Assembly: GCA_019310425.1 (NCBI GenBank)
Contig: JAFDEI010000011.1
Coordinates: 1-43,082, forward strand
Source: Deltaproteobacteria bacterium
GTDB taxonomy: Bacteria; Myxococcota_A; UBA9160; SMWR01
Reading direction: 5' to 3'
DNA: 43,082 nt
Positions within the stretch are counted from its first letter, which is position 1, and every line of letters starts with the position of its first letter. The notes under the pieces are model-generated. The model did no database searches, was not told the origin of the DNA, and saw nothing but the letters and a program-made list of their open reading frames with translations. Both the position numbers and the translations under genes were made by a program. Below, one piece after another: positions 17,365-26,318 of this stretch.

Positions 17365-17634
17365 ATGCTTCGACGCATTCGCATGACGCTACCGATCGCA
17401 ATCGCTCTGGCTATCCCGAGCGCGCACGCGCGCCAGCCGGACCAGATTCCACCCGCGACGGCACAGCCGTTGTCACAGATCGTGCGGGGCATCGAGGCCG
17501 AAGGCCACACCGTCATCCCCGAGATCGTGTTCGATGACGAGGTGTGGAACTTCCGGGTCTACAAGGCCGGGTTGGAATACGAGATCAAGGTCGATCCGGT
17601 CTCGGCCGAGATCCTGAGCATCCGTCCGAAGTGA
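17365..17634 (+). CDS. PepSY-like secreted protein
   Basis: Signal peptide; 'VRGIEAEGHTVIPEIVFDDEVWNFRVYKAGLEYEIKVDPVSAEILSIRP' is PepSY-like. GGAGGAATT SD. Confidence 0.75.
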   Translation: MLRRIRMTLPIAIALAIPSAHARQPDQIPPATAQPLSQIVRGIEAEGHTVIPEIVFDDEVWNFRVYKAGLEYEIKVDPVSAEILSIRPK

Positions 17635-17656
17635 CGGCTGCAGAACGCATGCCGCG

Positions 17657-18331
17657 ATGATCGCCAGCGGAGATCAGCGCGAGTACTGGGATCGCGTCGC
17701 GCCCACCGCAGTCTTCACACTTCCGCTCGACGTGCCACGGCTTCGCCGCTTTGTCGATCCGGCGGCGCGGGTCCTCGACTACGGCTGCGGCTACGGCAGG
17801 CAGCTCGCTGAACTCACGCGCCTCGGATATTGCGACCTCACGGGCGTCGACGCCTCGGCAGCGATGGTGAAGCGGGCCCGCGAGCAGCTACCGGGTGTGC
17901 CGATCGACGTCTGCGAAACATACCCGGCACCACATCCGGAAGCCTCCTTCGACGCGATCCTGCTGTCCGCAGTGCTGACCTGTATCGTGTGCGATGAGGA
18001 GCAGCGCGCGCTGATCGCTGAGCTCGGGCGAATGCTGCGCCCTGGAGGCGTCCTGCTGCTGAGCGATTTCCTGCTCCACTCGGACGCGCGCAACCTCGCG
18101 CGCTACGAAAGCTCGACAGACGATTGCGAGACATACGGCGTATTCGAGATCGAGGGCGGCGCGCTTCTCCGCCACCATCGCCTCGAGTGGATTCTCACAC
18201 TGACGGAAGCCTTCGAACCCGTCGTGCTGGAACCGTTCGCCGCTCGAACGATGAACGGAAACCACGCCACCGGGGTCTCGTTCATCGGGCGCAAACCCGA
18301 TGGCCACCTGCACGCGAGGAGAATGTCGTGA
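17657..18331 (+). CDS. Class I SAM-dependent methyltransferase
   Basis: 'RVLDYGCGYGRQLAELTRLGYCDLTGVDASAAMVKRARE', 'MLRPGGVLLLSDFLL'. Confidence 0.9.
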   Translation: MIASGDQREYWDRVAPTAVFTLPLDVPRLRRFVDPAARVLDYGCGYGRQLAELTRLGYCDLTGVDASAAMVKRAREQLPGVPIDVCETYPAPHPEASFDAILLSAVLTCIVCDEEQRALIAELGRMLRPGGVLLLSDFLLHSDARNLARYESSTDDCETYGVFEIEGGALLRHHRLEWILTLTEAFEPVVLEPFAARTMNGNHATGVSFIGRKPDGHLHARRMS

Positions 18332-18624
18332 ATGTTCGCTGGACCACCGCCGTGCCAATGGGAACACTGATCGCTGCGTTGGCACTCAGCGTCGGCTGCC
18401 AGACCACACGTTCGTTCGACCAGGGTTGTCCCGGCATCTATTCGGGCGTCCGTTACTACGGCGATCAGATTGGCAACCTGCCGGCAGACGGAAAATTGTT
18501 CTTCACGCTCGACCTGCCTTTGAGCGCCGTGCTCGACACCCTGCTGCTCCCGGCCACGGCGTTCATGGAGCAGAAGAAGCCGCCGCTCGGCTGGCCCGAA
18601 GGATGTAAGTGGGCGGCGCACTGA
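18328..18624 (+). CDS. YceK/YidQ-like lipoprotein
   Basis: GTG start overlapping the previous stop; lipobox 'LALSVGCQT'; 'GIYSGVRYYG...LDLPLSAVLDTLLLPAT' typical of the YceK/YidQ family. Confidence 0.82.
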   Translation: MNVRWTTAVPMGTLIAALALSVGCQTTRSFDQGCPGIYSGVRYYGDQIGNLPADGKLFFTLDLPLSAVLDTLLLPATAFMEQKKPPLGWPEGCKWAAH

Positions 18625-18673
18625 GCCACCCTCGAGGCCGGGCGGACGAGTTGAAATTCCAGCTCAGCGGCTG

Positions 18674-19159
18674 TTGCGACGACGTGATGAAGCGAACCAG
18701 CGCGTCGCTCGACTGAGGACCTTTGATAGACTGGAAGCCACGATCCACCAGAGAGGTCAGGCATTGGTCGCCCAAGAAGCCTTCCCCGACATCTGTCGCC
18801 GCGTCTGCGAGGAGCGCGGCTGGGAGCTGAACCCAAGCGGTGTTCACGTACCTCTCGACGACGGCCGCCACCAGGTGGTCGCGCTCGAACTGTTCGACCA
18901 CGAAGACGAGGAACTCGTGCGTCTGTCATCGACCATCGGGGAGGCCGCAAAGCTGACGCCGGTGCGGCTGACGATCGCGCTGCGGATCAACGCGGAGCTC
19001 GCGCACGGCGCATTCGCAGTCAAAGACGACCGCCTCATCATCGTCGACACCCTGATGCTCGAGGATACGGACCCCGGTGAATTCGAGGCATCGATCCGGT
19101 ATCTGGCGCAGACCGCGGACTATTACGAGCGAGTGATCTTCGAAACGGACGACCACTAA
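18674..19159 (+). CDS. YbjN-like hypothetical protein
   Basis: 'TPVRLTIALRINAELAHGAFAVKDDRLIIVDTLMLEDTDPGEFEASIRYLAQTADYYERVIF'; start uncertain. Confidence 0.65.
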   Translation: MRRRDEANQRVARLRTFDRLEATIHQRGQALVAQEAFPDICRRVCEERGWELNPSGVHVPLDDGRHQVVALELFDHEDEELVRLSSTIGEAAKLTPVRLTIALRINAELAHGAFAVKDDRLIIVDTLMLEDTDPGEFEASIRYLAQTADYYERVIFETDDH

Positions 19160-19178
19160 CCGCGCACTCGGAGAGTCG

Positions 19179-19682
19179 ATGCCGATTCGACACCGCGCCT
19201 GGGTGACCTTCGTATTCACCGTGCTGTGCATTTCGGCCGCCCCCGCTCGTGCCGTCGACGGACCACTGCTGCTGTTCGGCGGCCGTAACCACGACGAGTT
19301 CCTCGGCTGTCTGAACTGCTACCGAAGCGAGGCGTTCTCCATCTGGAACGAGAAGAGCGAACACGGCGACCCCGCGCAGGCAAATTCGATCTGGAACCAG
19401 AACGGCCCCTACGGGTCGCGCAAGAGCCCGCTCAGCCCCTGGAATCCGCGCGCGTCGAATCCACCGCTCGTGGTCGACCGGGCGGGTCAACTCTACGGCT
19501 ATTTGACTCGCAATTCCGGCCACCCGAATCAGATCGGATACAACTACGCACATCCGAAATCAGCCGATTTCCGGATGATGGCCTGGCTGCTCGAAAACTA
19601 TGACTGGGTCGTGACTCACCTGGAAGAAGTGCGCGTGCAGTACGACCCCACCCGCAACAATCCGCCCCCATCGCAGCGGTGA
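19179..19682 (+). CDS. Conserved hypothetical secreted protein with SIWN/SPWN repeats
   Basis: Signal peptide; 'GGRNHDEFLGCLNC...SIWNEKSEHGDP..SIWNQNGPYGSRKSPLSPWN'. Confidence 0.75.
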   Translation: MPIRHRAWVTFVFTVLCISAAPARAVDGPLLLFGGRNHDEFLGCLNCYRSEAFSIWNEKSEHGDPAQANSIWNQNGPYGSRKSPLSPWNPRASNPPLVVDRAGQLYGYLTRNSGHPNQIGYNYAHPKSADFRMMAWLLENYDWVVTHLEEVRVQYDPTRNNPPPSQR

Positions 19683-19746
19683 TTGTCGCTGTTCCGACGC
19701 AGTACTACGCTGAACGGGCGGTTTGCCGCATCCTTACGGAGTGGGC

Positions 19747-20154
19747 ATGGCTCTCGATTTCAACGACCCGGCGCGACGAATCCCGTGGTTGCTATTGCTC
19801 GCGATCGCGTGCGCCGGCCCCGCGGCGGTGGCGCCCAAACCGGCGGCGACCACGGCGGTCGAGAAGTACATCGTGATGATCGAGGGCCGGAACCTGATTC
19901 TGGTTTCGGAGGGAAGACCGAAGCGCTTCGGATTCTCGACTACGCGCGACATCGAGGCCCGCAGCCCGGAGGAAGCGGCGCAGCTCGCGATCCAGTCCGT
20001 GCGCGAGGACCAGGAGCTGAACCGGGCGCTGCGAAACGCCCCCTCCAACCCTCCGCACATCATCGTGACCCAGAACATCAGGGTCGAGTCCTTCGAATCG
20101 CATCGCCGACCCGATTTCGACTACATCTTCTACGCGGACCGCGATACGCGCTAG
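19747..20154 (+). CDS. Hypothetical secreted/lipoprotein-like protein
   Basis: MALDFNDPARRIPWLLLLAIACAGPAAV...; ends before the paired hairpins. Confidence 0.6.
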   Translation: MALDFNDPARRIPWLLLLAIACAGPAAVAPKPAATTAVEKYIVMIEGRNLILVSEGRPKRFGFSTTRDIEARSPEEAAQLAIQSVREDQELNRALRNAPSNPPHIIVTQNIRVESFESHRRPDFDYIFYADRDTR

Positions 20155-20161
20155 CTGCGTC

Positions 20162-20219
20162 TTGGCCACTTTGCGGCCAACGTTTCCGCCCGGCGCGTGA
20201 AACACTTTGCGTTTCATGC
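20162..20219. terminator. Two tandem hairpins with identical ACTTTGC loops between convergent genes
   Basis: TTGGCC-ACTTTGC-GGCCAA (20162-20180) and GCGTGAAAC-ACTTTGC-GTTTCATGC (20195-20219). Confidence 0.6.
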
Positions 20220-20231
20220 TCCTCGGCGAGG

Positions 20232-20786
20232 TCAAGTGTCGGTGGTTTCGCCCAGCGTGAGTTCGACCATCAGATCGTCGGCAATTTCCTCGAGCGCATC
20301 TTGAATTTCGTCCATCGGCGATCCCAGTGGAACGCGCAGACTGGCCTTCGCGGTAAAGAGAATCTCACCCGACATCGGCGCACTGGTGCATTCCGTGAGC
20401 AGTTCGTCGACGTTGATGTGCCTGCTCGCGAGTGCGTGCGAGATTTCACGTATGATGCCGGGGCGGTCCGCACCGATCAACTCGAGGGGAATTCTCCGGA
20501 ATTCCGACTCGACGTCGGAATCCGTGCTGCGCTCGACGACGACCCGGAGGCCCTGGGATTCCAGCGCGCCGAGCGCCGCGACGAGCGCATCGGCGCTCGC
20601 CTCGGGAACGCTCGCGCGCAGAATACCCGCAAAGCGGCCCGCCATCCTGGACATCCGGCTCTCGAGCCAGTTTCCATCGTGGTCCGCGACCGTCTGCGAC
20701 AACAGTCCGACGAGACCGGGTTTGTCCTCCCCGATCAGCGTAAGGACCAAGGACACCGACAATGGCACTCCCTCCGCGCGATTCAT
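20232..20786 (-). CDS. Tandem ACT-domain protein, GcvR-like
   Basis: 'VLTLIGEDKPGLVGLLSQTVADHDGNWLESRMSRMAGRFAGIL' and second ACT 'LELIGADRPGIIREISHALASRHINVDELLTECTSAPMSGEILFTAKASL'. Confidence 0.88.
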   Translation of the reverse strand: MNRAEGVPLSVSLVLTLIGEDKPGLVGLLSQTVADHDGNWLESRMSRMAGRFAGILRASVPEASADALVAALGALESQGLRVVVERSTDSDVESEFRRIPLELIGADRPGIIREISHALASRHINVDELLTECTSAPMSGEILFTAKASLRVPLGSPMDEIQDALEEIADDLMVELTLGETTDT

Positions 20787-20970
20787 TCGCCAGTATAGAG
20801 GTTCCGGGCGATGTCTTGCAGCTCGTGGTGCTCCCCGGATCTCGGGCTGCGCGTCGGCTGCTATGCAGCCAAGGCTTCCGCTCGGCGTTTGATCCACTCG
20901 TGCGGGCCCGCGCCAGGCTGCCGAGCCCGGCCCGTGACGTGCGGTACACTTCGCATCCGCGAAATCCGAG

Positions 20971-21429
20971 GTGAGTCCCGCAGTGAAAGAGCAGCCGTGG
21001 TACCAACAGGGCCTGCGATTCGAGTGCAGCCAATCCGGCAAGTGCTGCGGCGGCGGCCCCGGAACCATTCGGGTGAACGAAGACGAGATCGCCGCGCTGG
21101 CCGATCGCCTCGGCCTCTCGGAGGCAGAGTTTCGCCCCCGCTACACCTACCGGCTGCGCGGCGGCGATGTCAGTCTCGTCGAAACGGAGAACTACGATTG
21201 CGTCTTCTTCGAGCGGAAGCGGGGCTGCGCGGTCTATCACGACCGGCCAAAGCAGTGCCGAGCCTGGCCATTCTGGAGCAGTGTCGTCTTCTCTAGAGAG
21301 ACATGGGATGACCAGGCCGCAGAGTGCCCCGGTATGAATTCCGGCCCGCTGCGCGATGCCGCCGAGATCCTTCGCATCGCCAACGACGACGGCACCAGCG
21401 GTCGCCGGAGCCGATCGGCGTCGCGATGA
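20971..21429 (+). CDS. YkgJ family cysteine-cluster protein
   Basis: 'FECSQSGKCCGGGPGTIRVNEDEIAALADRL', 'CVFFERKRGCAVYHDRPKQCRAWPFW'. Confidence 0.92.
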   Translation: MSPAVKEQPWYQQGLRFECSQSGKCCGGGPGTIRVNEDEIAALADRLGLSEAEFRPRYTYRLRGGDVSLVETENYDCVFFERKRGCAVYHDRPKQCRAWPFWSSVVFSRETWDDQAAECPGMNSGPLRDAAEILRIANDDGTSGRRSRSASR

Positions 21430-21866
21430 ACCGGGCGAGCGTGGTGAGCCTGATCATCCTGCTCTGCAGCGGCGCAGCGCTCGCCGACGACGGCGCGCTG
21501 GGCTGGACCTTCGAGGTGCTCGAAGTCGCGGAGAGTGTTCCGGAGGGCCACATCATCCGGCTCCGACCGAGCCCGCCAGGAAAGCGCTTCCCCCGTTCAT
21601 GCAACACGTTCGTCATCTATTCCATATTCGACGTCAGCGGCTGGTCGCCGACTGGGCAGAGCGCTGTTTCGCGCACGAGCCACGATCGCGCGATCAAGGC
21701 CCTCGAACAGGCGAACGTGTCGGATCGCCTGATCCGGCTCGGAACCTTCGGCAACGGCTTTGCCGCGATGGCGGAGAAGTCGCGCTGCGAGGTCGCAAGC
21801 CTGGTACTGCAATACGTGGTCCGCAAAGGCAACGCGGCAATCATCTCGTTCTACGATGAGCCGTAG
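21426..21866 (+). CDS. Hypothetical secreted protein
   Basis: ATGA overlap with YkgJ; signal peptide MNRASVVSLIILLCSGAALA. Confidence 0.65.
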   Translation: MNRASVVSLIILLCSGAALADDGALGWTFEVLEVAESVPEGHIIRLRPSPPGKRFPRSCNTFVIYSIFDVSGWSPTGQSAVSRTSHDRAIKALEQANVSDRLIRLGTFGNGFAAMAEKSRCEVASLVLQYVVRKGNAAIISFYDEP

Positions 21867-21935
21867 AGCGCAGCGGAGCGAGCATGTGGGAACTTCGAAA
21901 CCCGATCTTCGCTACATCCGGCCCGGAGACACCGA

Positions 21936-22478
21936 TTGAGCATTGTCGTCTGTCACACGTGCAGTACCGAATGGGCAGCCACGGCCCGTCCGTGGTGCCC
22001 GACCTGCTTGCTGGCGAAATGGACCTCGAGCCCGAACCTCATCACCGAGAAACACGCACCCGAGAACGCAACCGCGATCCGTGAGGGCTACCGCTCGGTC
22101 GTGTCGGAAGAAGTCGTGAACAACCTCCGTGCATTTCTCGCAGACGCGGTCGAGAGTGGAACCTGGTACTACAACGCGGAGTACGAAAAGTACAACCACG
22201 TGACCCGCCTCCCACTCGAGCAGAAACCGGGTGCCGGGGTGAGCTCCGGGAACAGTCAACCCGACCGGCACCTCGACGACTTCGTGATCGCCGACGCGGA
22301 TTTCGACCCGCACCTCTTCGCGGACGACCGCGACGAGACGCGCCGAAAGCTCACAACGGGGATCTACCGGCCACTCGACGCCTGCAGCCGCGCCAAGTGC
22401 GACAACCTGAGCCAGCCGCGGGTCCGCAAATGCGTGCTCCACGCCGATCCGCCGATCGCAACGAAGAGCCGGCCATGA
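21936..22478 (+). CDS. Hypothetical protein with N-terminal zinc ribbon
   Basis: 'MSIVVCHTCSTEWAATARPWCPTCLLAKW' CX2C...CX2C; additional Cys near the C-terminus. Confidence 0.65.
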   Translation: MSIVVCHTCSTEWAATARPWCPTCLLAKWTSSPNLITEKHAPENATAIREGYRSVVSEEVVNNLRAFLADAVESGTWYYNAEYEKYNHVTRLPLEQKPGAGVSSGNSQPDRHLDDFVIADADFDPHLFADDRDETRRKLTTGIYRPLDACSRAKCDNLSQPRVRKCVLHADPPIATKSRP

Positions 22479-22530
22479 CATCCGGCTCGCATCCGGCAGG
22501 CCGGGCGGCGAGCCGGAGCGAGTGCGTAGA

Positions 22531-22572
22531 TGCGCGACCGCAGCAGAACCTTCATGAATAATGCGGGCTAGC
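22531..22572 (-). repeat. ARIIHE repeat, copy 3 (half element)
   Basis: TGCGCGACCGCAGCAGAACCTTCATGAATAATGCGGGCTAGC aligns, with the same 7-nt spacing, to 15716-15757. Confidence 0.8.
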
Positions 22573-22590
22573 AGAGGGAGCGGGCTCCAG

Positions 22591-23052
22591 ATGGCGTGCT
22601 CGACGTTCGAGAAACGCATCACGATCCGCTCCACCGCGGACGCGATCTATGCCGAGCTCTCCGATCCGGGGCGGCAGGTCGGGCTGCAGCCCCTGCTCGT
22701 CGAAACCGAGGAGCTCGTGGCTGCAGCATCGGGTTCTTCGCGCACATTCATCGCGATCGAGGCGGTCCCGGTCGCGCTCGGATGGACGCTGCGCAATCGA
22801 ATCGAGGTTCGCATCGACCTGACCCGACCCGGTGAAGTCGTCGAGTTCCACGCGCGAAGTATTCCGGGAGTTCGCGTATACAGTCGTTTCACGCTCACGC
22901 CCGACGGCGATCGAACGACGGTGCACGAGTGTGTTCGCGTCGAAATGCCGCGGCTACTGCGCGCGTTCATCGCAGCTCGCGCCGAGGCCGCGCATGCGAA
23001 ACTGCTCTGCAACCTCAAGCGGCGGCTCGAGCTCGATGGGGAAGCGACATGA
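22591..23052 (+). CDS. SRPBCC (START/polyketide cyclase-like) family protein
   Basis: 'FEKRITIRSTADAIYAELSDPGRQVGLQPLLVE...VRVYSRFTLTPDGDRTTVHECVRVEMPRLLRAFIAARAEAAHAKLLCNLKRRLE'. Confidence 0.75.
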   Translation: MACSTFEKRITIRSTADAIYAELSDPGRQVGLQPLLVETEELVAAASGSSRTFIAIEAVPVALGWTLRNRIEVRIDLTRPGEVVEFHARSIPGVRVYSRFTLTPDGDRTTVHECVRVEMPRLLRAFIAARAEAAHAKLLCNLKRRLELDGEAT

Positions 23053-23507
23053 CGAACTCCCGCGAAAGACTCGTCGCGGGAGCATTCTGTGCCTTCGGAT
23101 GGCTCTCGTCACTCACCTATCCATTCCACCTGATCGCTCCGCACCTGCACCCCTGCAGCGACGGAAACGCCCTGCCCTACCTCGTCAGCCTCGTCGCGGG
23201 CCCCGCGACGCTCGCCATGGCGGTGCTGCTGCTCACACTGGGCGCCGGGCTCGGGGTGGTGGTGCGTTGGCCCTGCCTGCTCCACCTCGGAACCGCAGCC
23301 GCGGCCGTTCTCGTGCTCCCGTCCTACTTGGTGAGTACCACGATCGAGGGCCATTTCATCTGTGCAGCGAACGCCGCCGGCGGCCCGTCGGACTTTCCGT
23401 CGGCCGCGTGGCAGCGCGGATTCGCCCCGGTTCATGACGCGACGATCGTGCTGTTCGGCGGATTCCTGGTCTGGTATTGGAGACGCGCGGCCGGCGGCGA
23501 CGCGTGA
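23049..23507 (+). CDS. Hypothetical membrane protein
   Basis: ATGA overlap; four hydrophobic helices. Confidence 0.65.
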   Translation: MTNSRERLVAGAFCAFGWLSSLTYPFHLIAPHLHPCSDGNALPYLVSLVAGPATLAMAVLLLTLGAGLGVVVRWPCLLHLGTAAAAVLVLPSYLVSTTIEGHFICAANAAGGPSDFPSAAWQRGFAPVHDATIVLFGGFLVWYWRRAAGGDA

Positions 23508-23914
23508 TGCACGCGACGCCCCGCAGATTGCTTCGCATTCTCCTTGCCGCCGTTGCGTTTGGCACCGCGGCGCACGCAGCTGAGACCGCGGAACCGGTCC
23601 CCGGCAAGATCACGACAATCCCGTGCTTCGAGCGCGCGGCTGCAGTGGCCTATCTGCACCGATTCCAGGATCAGATCATGCTTCGTTGGGTGATCCCCGA
23701 AGACACGATCTCCGACCAGATGGTCGCAGTGCGCTTCCGGCTCTCGGAAGACGGCAACGTGGCCGCTTGGAAACTCCTGTCCTGGACCAATCGCCGCATC
23801 GCCAACAGCGTCGAACTCGCCTTCCGACACGCCACCTCACCAGGTCCGATCCCCGAGCCCGCAATCTGCCTGGTCGACCGCATGGTCGAGATGCACTTCG
23901 AGAATCCCTACTGA
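23507..23914 (+). CDS. Hypothetical secreted protein, possibly TonB-C-like
   Basis: Signal peptide; 'VAVRFRLSEDGNVAAWKLLSWTNRRIANSVELAFRHATSPGPIPE'. Confidence 0.6.
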   Translation: MHATPRRLLRILLAAVAFGTAAHAAETAEPVPGKITTIPCFERAAAVAYLHRFQDQIMLRWVIPEDTISDQMVAVRFRLSEDGNVAAWKLLSWTNRRIANSVELAFRHATSPGPIPEPAICLVDRMVEMHFENPY

Positions 23915-24047
23915 TCCCAGGCTGGAACCCGCCACGACGTCGAGAGCCTCCCAGGTACTCCTCGGTCGCCAGGCGGCCGAATCCGAGCATCCGCGCTCTG
24001 TTTTCGGTATGAAGTGCCCTGCATTCGACACCCGAAGGAGCGGAATC

Positions 24048-24425
24048 GTGAGTGAAGCCGAACGAGGAATGATCGACGAAATTGCGGTCGACGCGACCAA
24101 TCTCTATCGCGAAGAGATCTTTACGGATCTCAAGGTCGCGACGATTCGACGCCTGGCCCCGATCCTTCCCGACGGCTCGGACGATCCCGCTCGCCCGGTG
24201 ATCTTCGTGGGCCAGACCACCCTGATGTCACAGGCCGGACCAGTGCCGGTGCAGTGTCCGATCGAAGCCGTCTCGCTCGAAGAAGCCATGAATGGCTTCC
24301 CGGCCGCGGTCAATCAGGCGGTCGAGCGGATGGTCGAAGAAGCCCGCGAAATGCAGCGCCAGGAGGCTTCGCGCATCGTCGTGCCGGGACGCGATACCGG
24401 CCCCGGCAAGATCACACTCGGCTGA
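24048..24425 (+). CDS. Conserved hypothetical protein
   Basis: GTG start with AAGGAG SD; 'EEIFTDLKVATIRRLAPILPDGSDD...'. Confidence 0.6.
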   Translation: MSEAERGMIDEIAVDATNLYREEIFTDLKVATIRRLAPILPDGSDDPARPVIFVGQTTLMSQAGPVPVQCPIEAVSLEEAMNGFPAAVNQAVERMVEEAREMQRQEASRIVVPGRDTGPGKITLG

Positions 24426-24549
24426 GTCCGGCCCAGGGCCGAAGGCCGGCCCCTTCGAATCGAACCGCGTGGTCCTTCGCCCCCCCTCCCTCCGCGCTGT
24501 ACCCGGCTCTCGAGATGGACGCACCGAGTTGCCAGCAGGAGAGGAGTGT

Positions 24550-25713
24550 ATGAGAAGACTTCTCTGGCGACTGCTGATCGTCGTCGCAGCTGGCGTCGCG
24601 CTCTTCTTCTGGTTTGGCGCCAACCTCGAGCGCTTCGTCAATCGAGTCGATGCGGTCGTGCTGCCGGGCGTGACCGAAGAGGCGCTCCGAATCCACGACG
24701 AGTCGTTGGTCGTGGATCTCCACGCCGACTCCCTGCTGTTCGACCGCGATCTCAGCGTCCGCAGCGACATCGGTCACGTCGACCTTCCGCGCCTGCGCGA
24801 AGGCGGCGTGGCGCTCCAGATGTTCACCGCGGCGACGCGCATGCCATTCACGTTCGACATCCACGAGGTCGATGCGAACGGCAGCGACATCCTGACCGTC
24901 GGGTTCGTAGCCCAGCGAGCGCCGATGGCCGGCATGGGCCCACGCGACCGCGCACTTCATCAGGCCGGGAGACTCGGCGAGCTGATCGAAAGCTCGGAGG
25001 GCGCCGTCATGCCGGTCCGGACGCGCGCCGATCTCGATGCCGCCATCGCGGCACACCGCGAGAACAGCGACGTCGTCGGTGTCATCTTCGGTATCGAGGG
25101 AGCCCACGCGCTCGAGGGCGACCTCGACAACCTCCCGGTGCTGTTCGACGCGGGCGTCCGGATGATCGGGCTCGCCCATTTCTTCGACAACGAATTCGCG
25201 GGCTCGGCTCACGGGATCGAAAAGGGTGGTCTCAGCGACCTCGGGCGCGAGCTCATTGCCCGCATGGAGGCGATGGGGATCGCGATCGACCTGGCCCACC
25301 TCTCGCCGACCGCGATCGACGACGTACTCGCGATCGCAAACAAGCCACTGCTGGTCTCCCACACCGGCGTACGGGCCACCTGCGACTCTCCCCGCAACCT
25401 CTCGGATGAACACATCCGAGCCATCGCCAACACCGGCGGAGCAATCGGCATCGGCTACTTCGAGCTCGCCATCTGCGGGACGAACCCGACCGAGATCGTC
25501 GCCGCAATGAAGCACGTCATCGAACTCGTCGGCGATGAACACGTCGCACTCGGCTCCGACTACGACGGCGGAACCGAGGTCGCGTTCGACACCAGCCAGC
25601 TGCGCGCCCTCACCCAGCAGATGCTCGACGACGGCCTGTCCGAAGAGTCGATCCGGAAGATCGCCGGGGAGAACGCGATCCGGGTGTTGCGACGCACCCT
25701 GCCGCGCCGCTGA
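24550..25713 (+). CDS. Membrane dipeptidase (peptidase M19)
   Basis: 'VVDLHADSLLFDRD', 'GVIFGIEGAHALEGDLDNLPVLFDAGVRMIGLAHF', 'IDLAHLSPTAIDDVL', 'VSHTGVRATCDSPRNLSDEHIRAIANTGGAIGI', 'ALGSDYDGG'. Confidence 0.93.
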   Translation: MRRLLWRLLIVVAAGVALFFWFGANLERFVNRVDAVVLPGVTEEALRIHDESLVVDLHADSLLFDRDLSVRSDIGHVDLPRLREGGVALQMFTAATRMPFTFDIHEVDANGSDILTVGFVAQRAPMAGMGPRDRALHQAGRLGELIESSEGAVMPVRTRADLDAAIAAHRENSDVVGVIFGIEGAHALEGDLDNLPVLFDAGVRMIGLAHFFDNEFAGSAHGIEKGGLSDLGRELIARMEAMGIAIDLAHLSPTAIDDVLAIANKPLLVSHTGVRATCDSPRNLSDEHIRAIANTGGAIGIGYFELAICGTNPTEIVAAMKHVIELVGDEHVALGSDYDGGTEVAFDTSQLRALTQQMLDDGLSEESIRKIAGENAIRVLRRTLPRR

Positions 25714-25888
25714 GCCACGCCACAGCTGCCGATCCCCTGCCGGTCGGCTGCGCAAGAGTTGCCGGTCATGGACGACTTCCGCATTTCTGTGCGCCGCATC
25801 ACTCATGCCGATGCCGCCTTCGGTCGTTAGACGGTAGGGCTGTGAACGTCGCGCGCGGCGACGATGGATCGCGAACCCGGAGGAACGA

Positions 25889-26293
25889 ATGAGCGACAAA
25901 AGCACCCGCAAGCTCGAGGCCAGCTCGCGCGATCTGGACTTTCAGGATTTTCGCTCGCGACACATCGCGTCGATCGTAGTGCTGTCGGGCGGTGTCATCG
26001 GCAACGAATTCGTCCTCGACGATCCCAAGATCCGGCTGGGTCGCGGGCCCGAGGTCGAATTCGAATTCGAAGATTCGGCAATGTCGCGCGAGCACGCGAT
26101 CTTCGAATTCGCGGACGGCGCCTTCGTGCTGCGCGATGCCGGCAGCACCAACGGGATCCGCGTGAACGGCGAGCAGCTGATGGCACACGAACTCGATCAC
26201 GGAGATCGGCTCGAAATCGGCGAGCACGTATTCCAGTTCTTGATCGAGAATCGCGAACAGACACCGCCGACCTACGTCATCGCTGACGACTGA
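25889..26293 (+). CDS. FHA domain-containing protein
   Basis: 'NEFVLDDPKIRLGRGPEVEFEFEDSAMSREHAIFEFADGAFVLRDAGSTNGIRVNGEQLMAHELDHGDRLEIGEHVFQFL'. Confidence 0.95.
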   Translation: MSDKSTRKLEASSRDLDFQDFRSRHIASIVVLSGGVIGNEFVLDDPKIRLGRGPEVEFEFEDSAMSREHAIFEFADGAFVLRDAGSTNGIRVNGEQLMAHELDHGDRLEIGEHVFQFLIENREQTPPTYVIADD

Positions 26294-26318
26294 CGGCTCG
26301 CACCGCGGAACACCCACC

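Noticed and set aside
25847-25863. CGTCGC-GCGCG-GCGACG hairpin before the FHA gene
   Set aside because: 6-bp all-GC stem is expected often by chance in this composition; no further support.
24412-25911. 499-aa ORF on - strand opposite the M19 dipeptidase
   Set aside because: Antisense shadow; the + frame has all membrane dipeptidase motifs.
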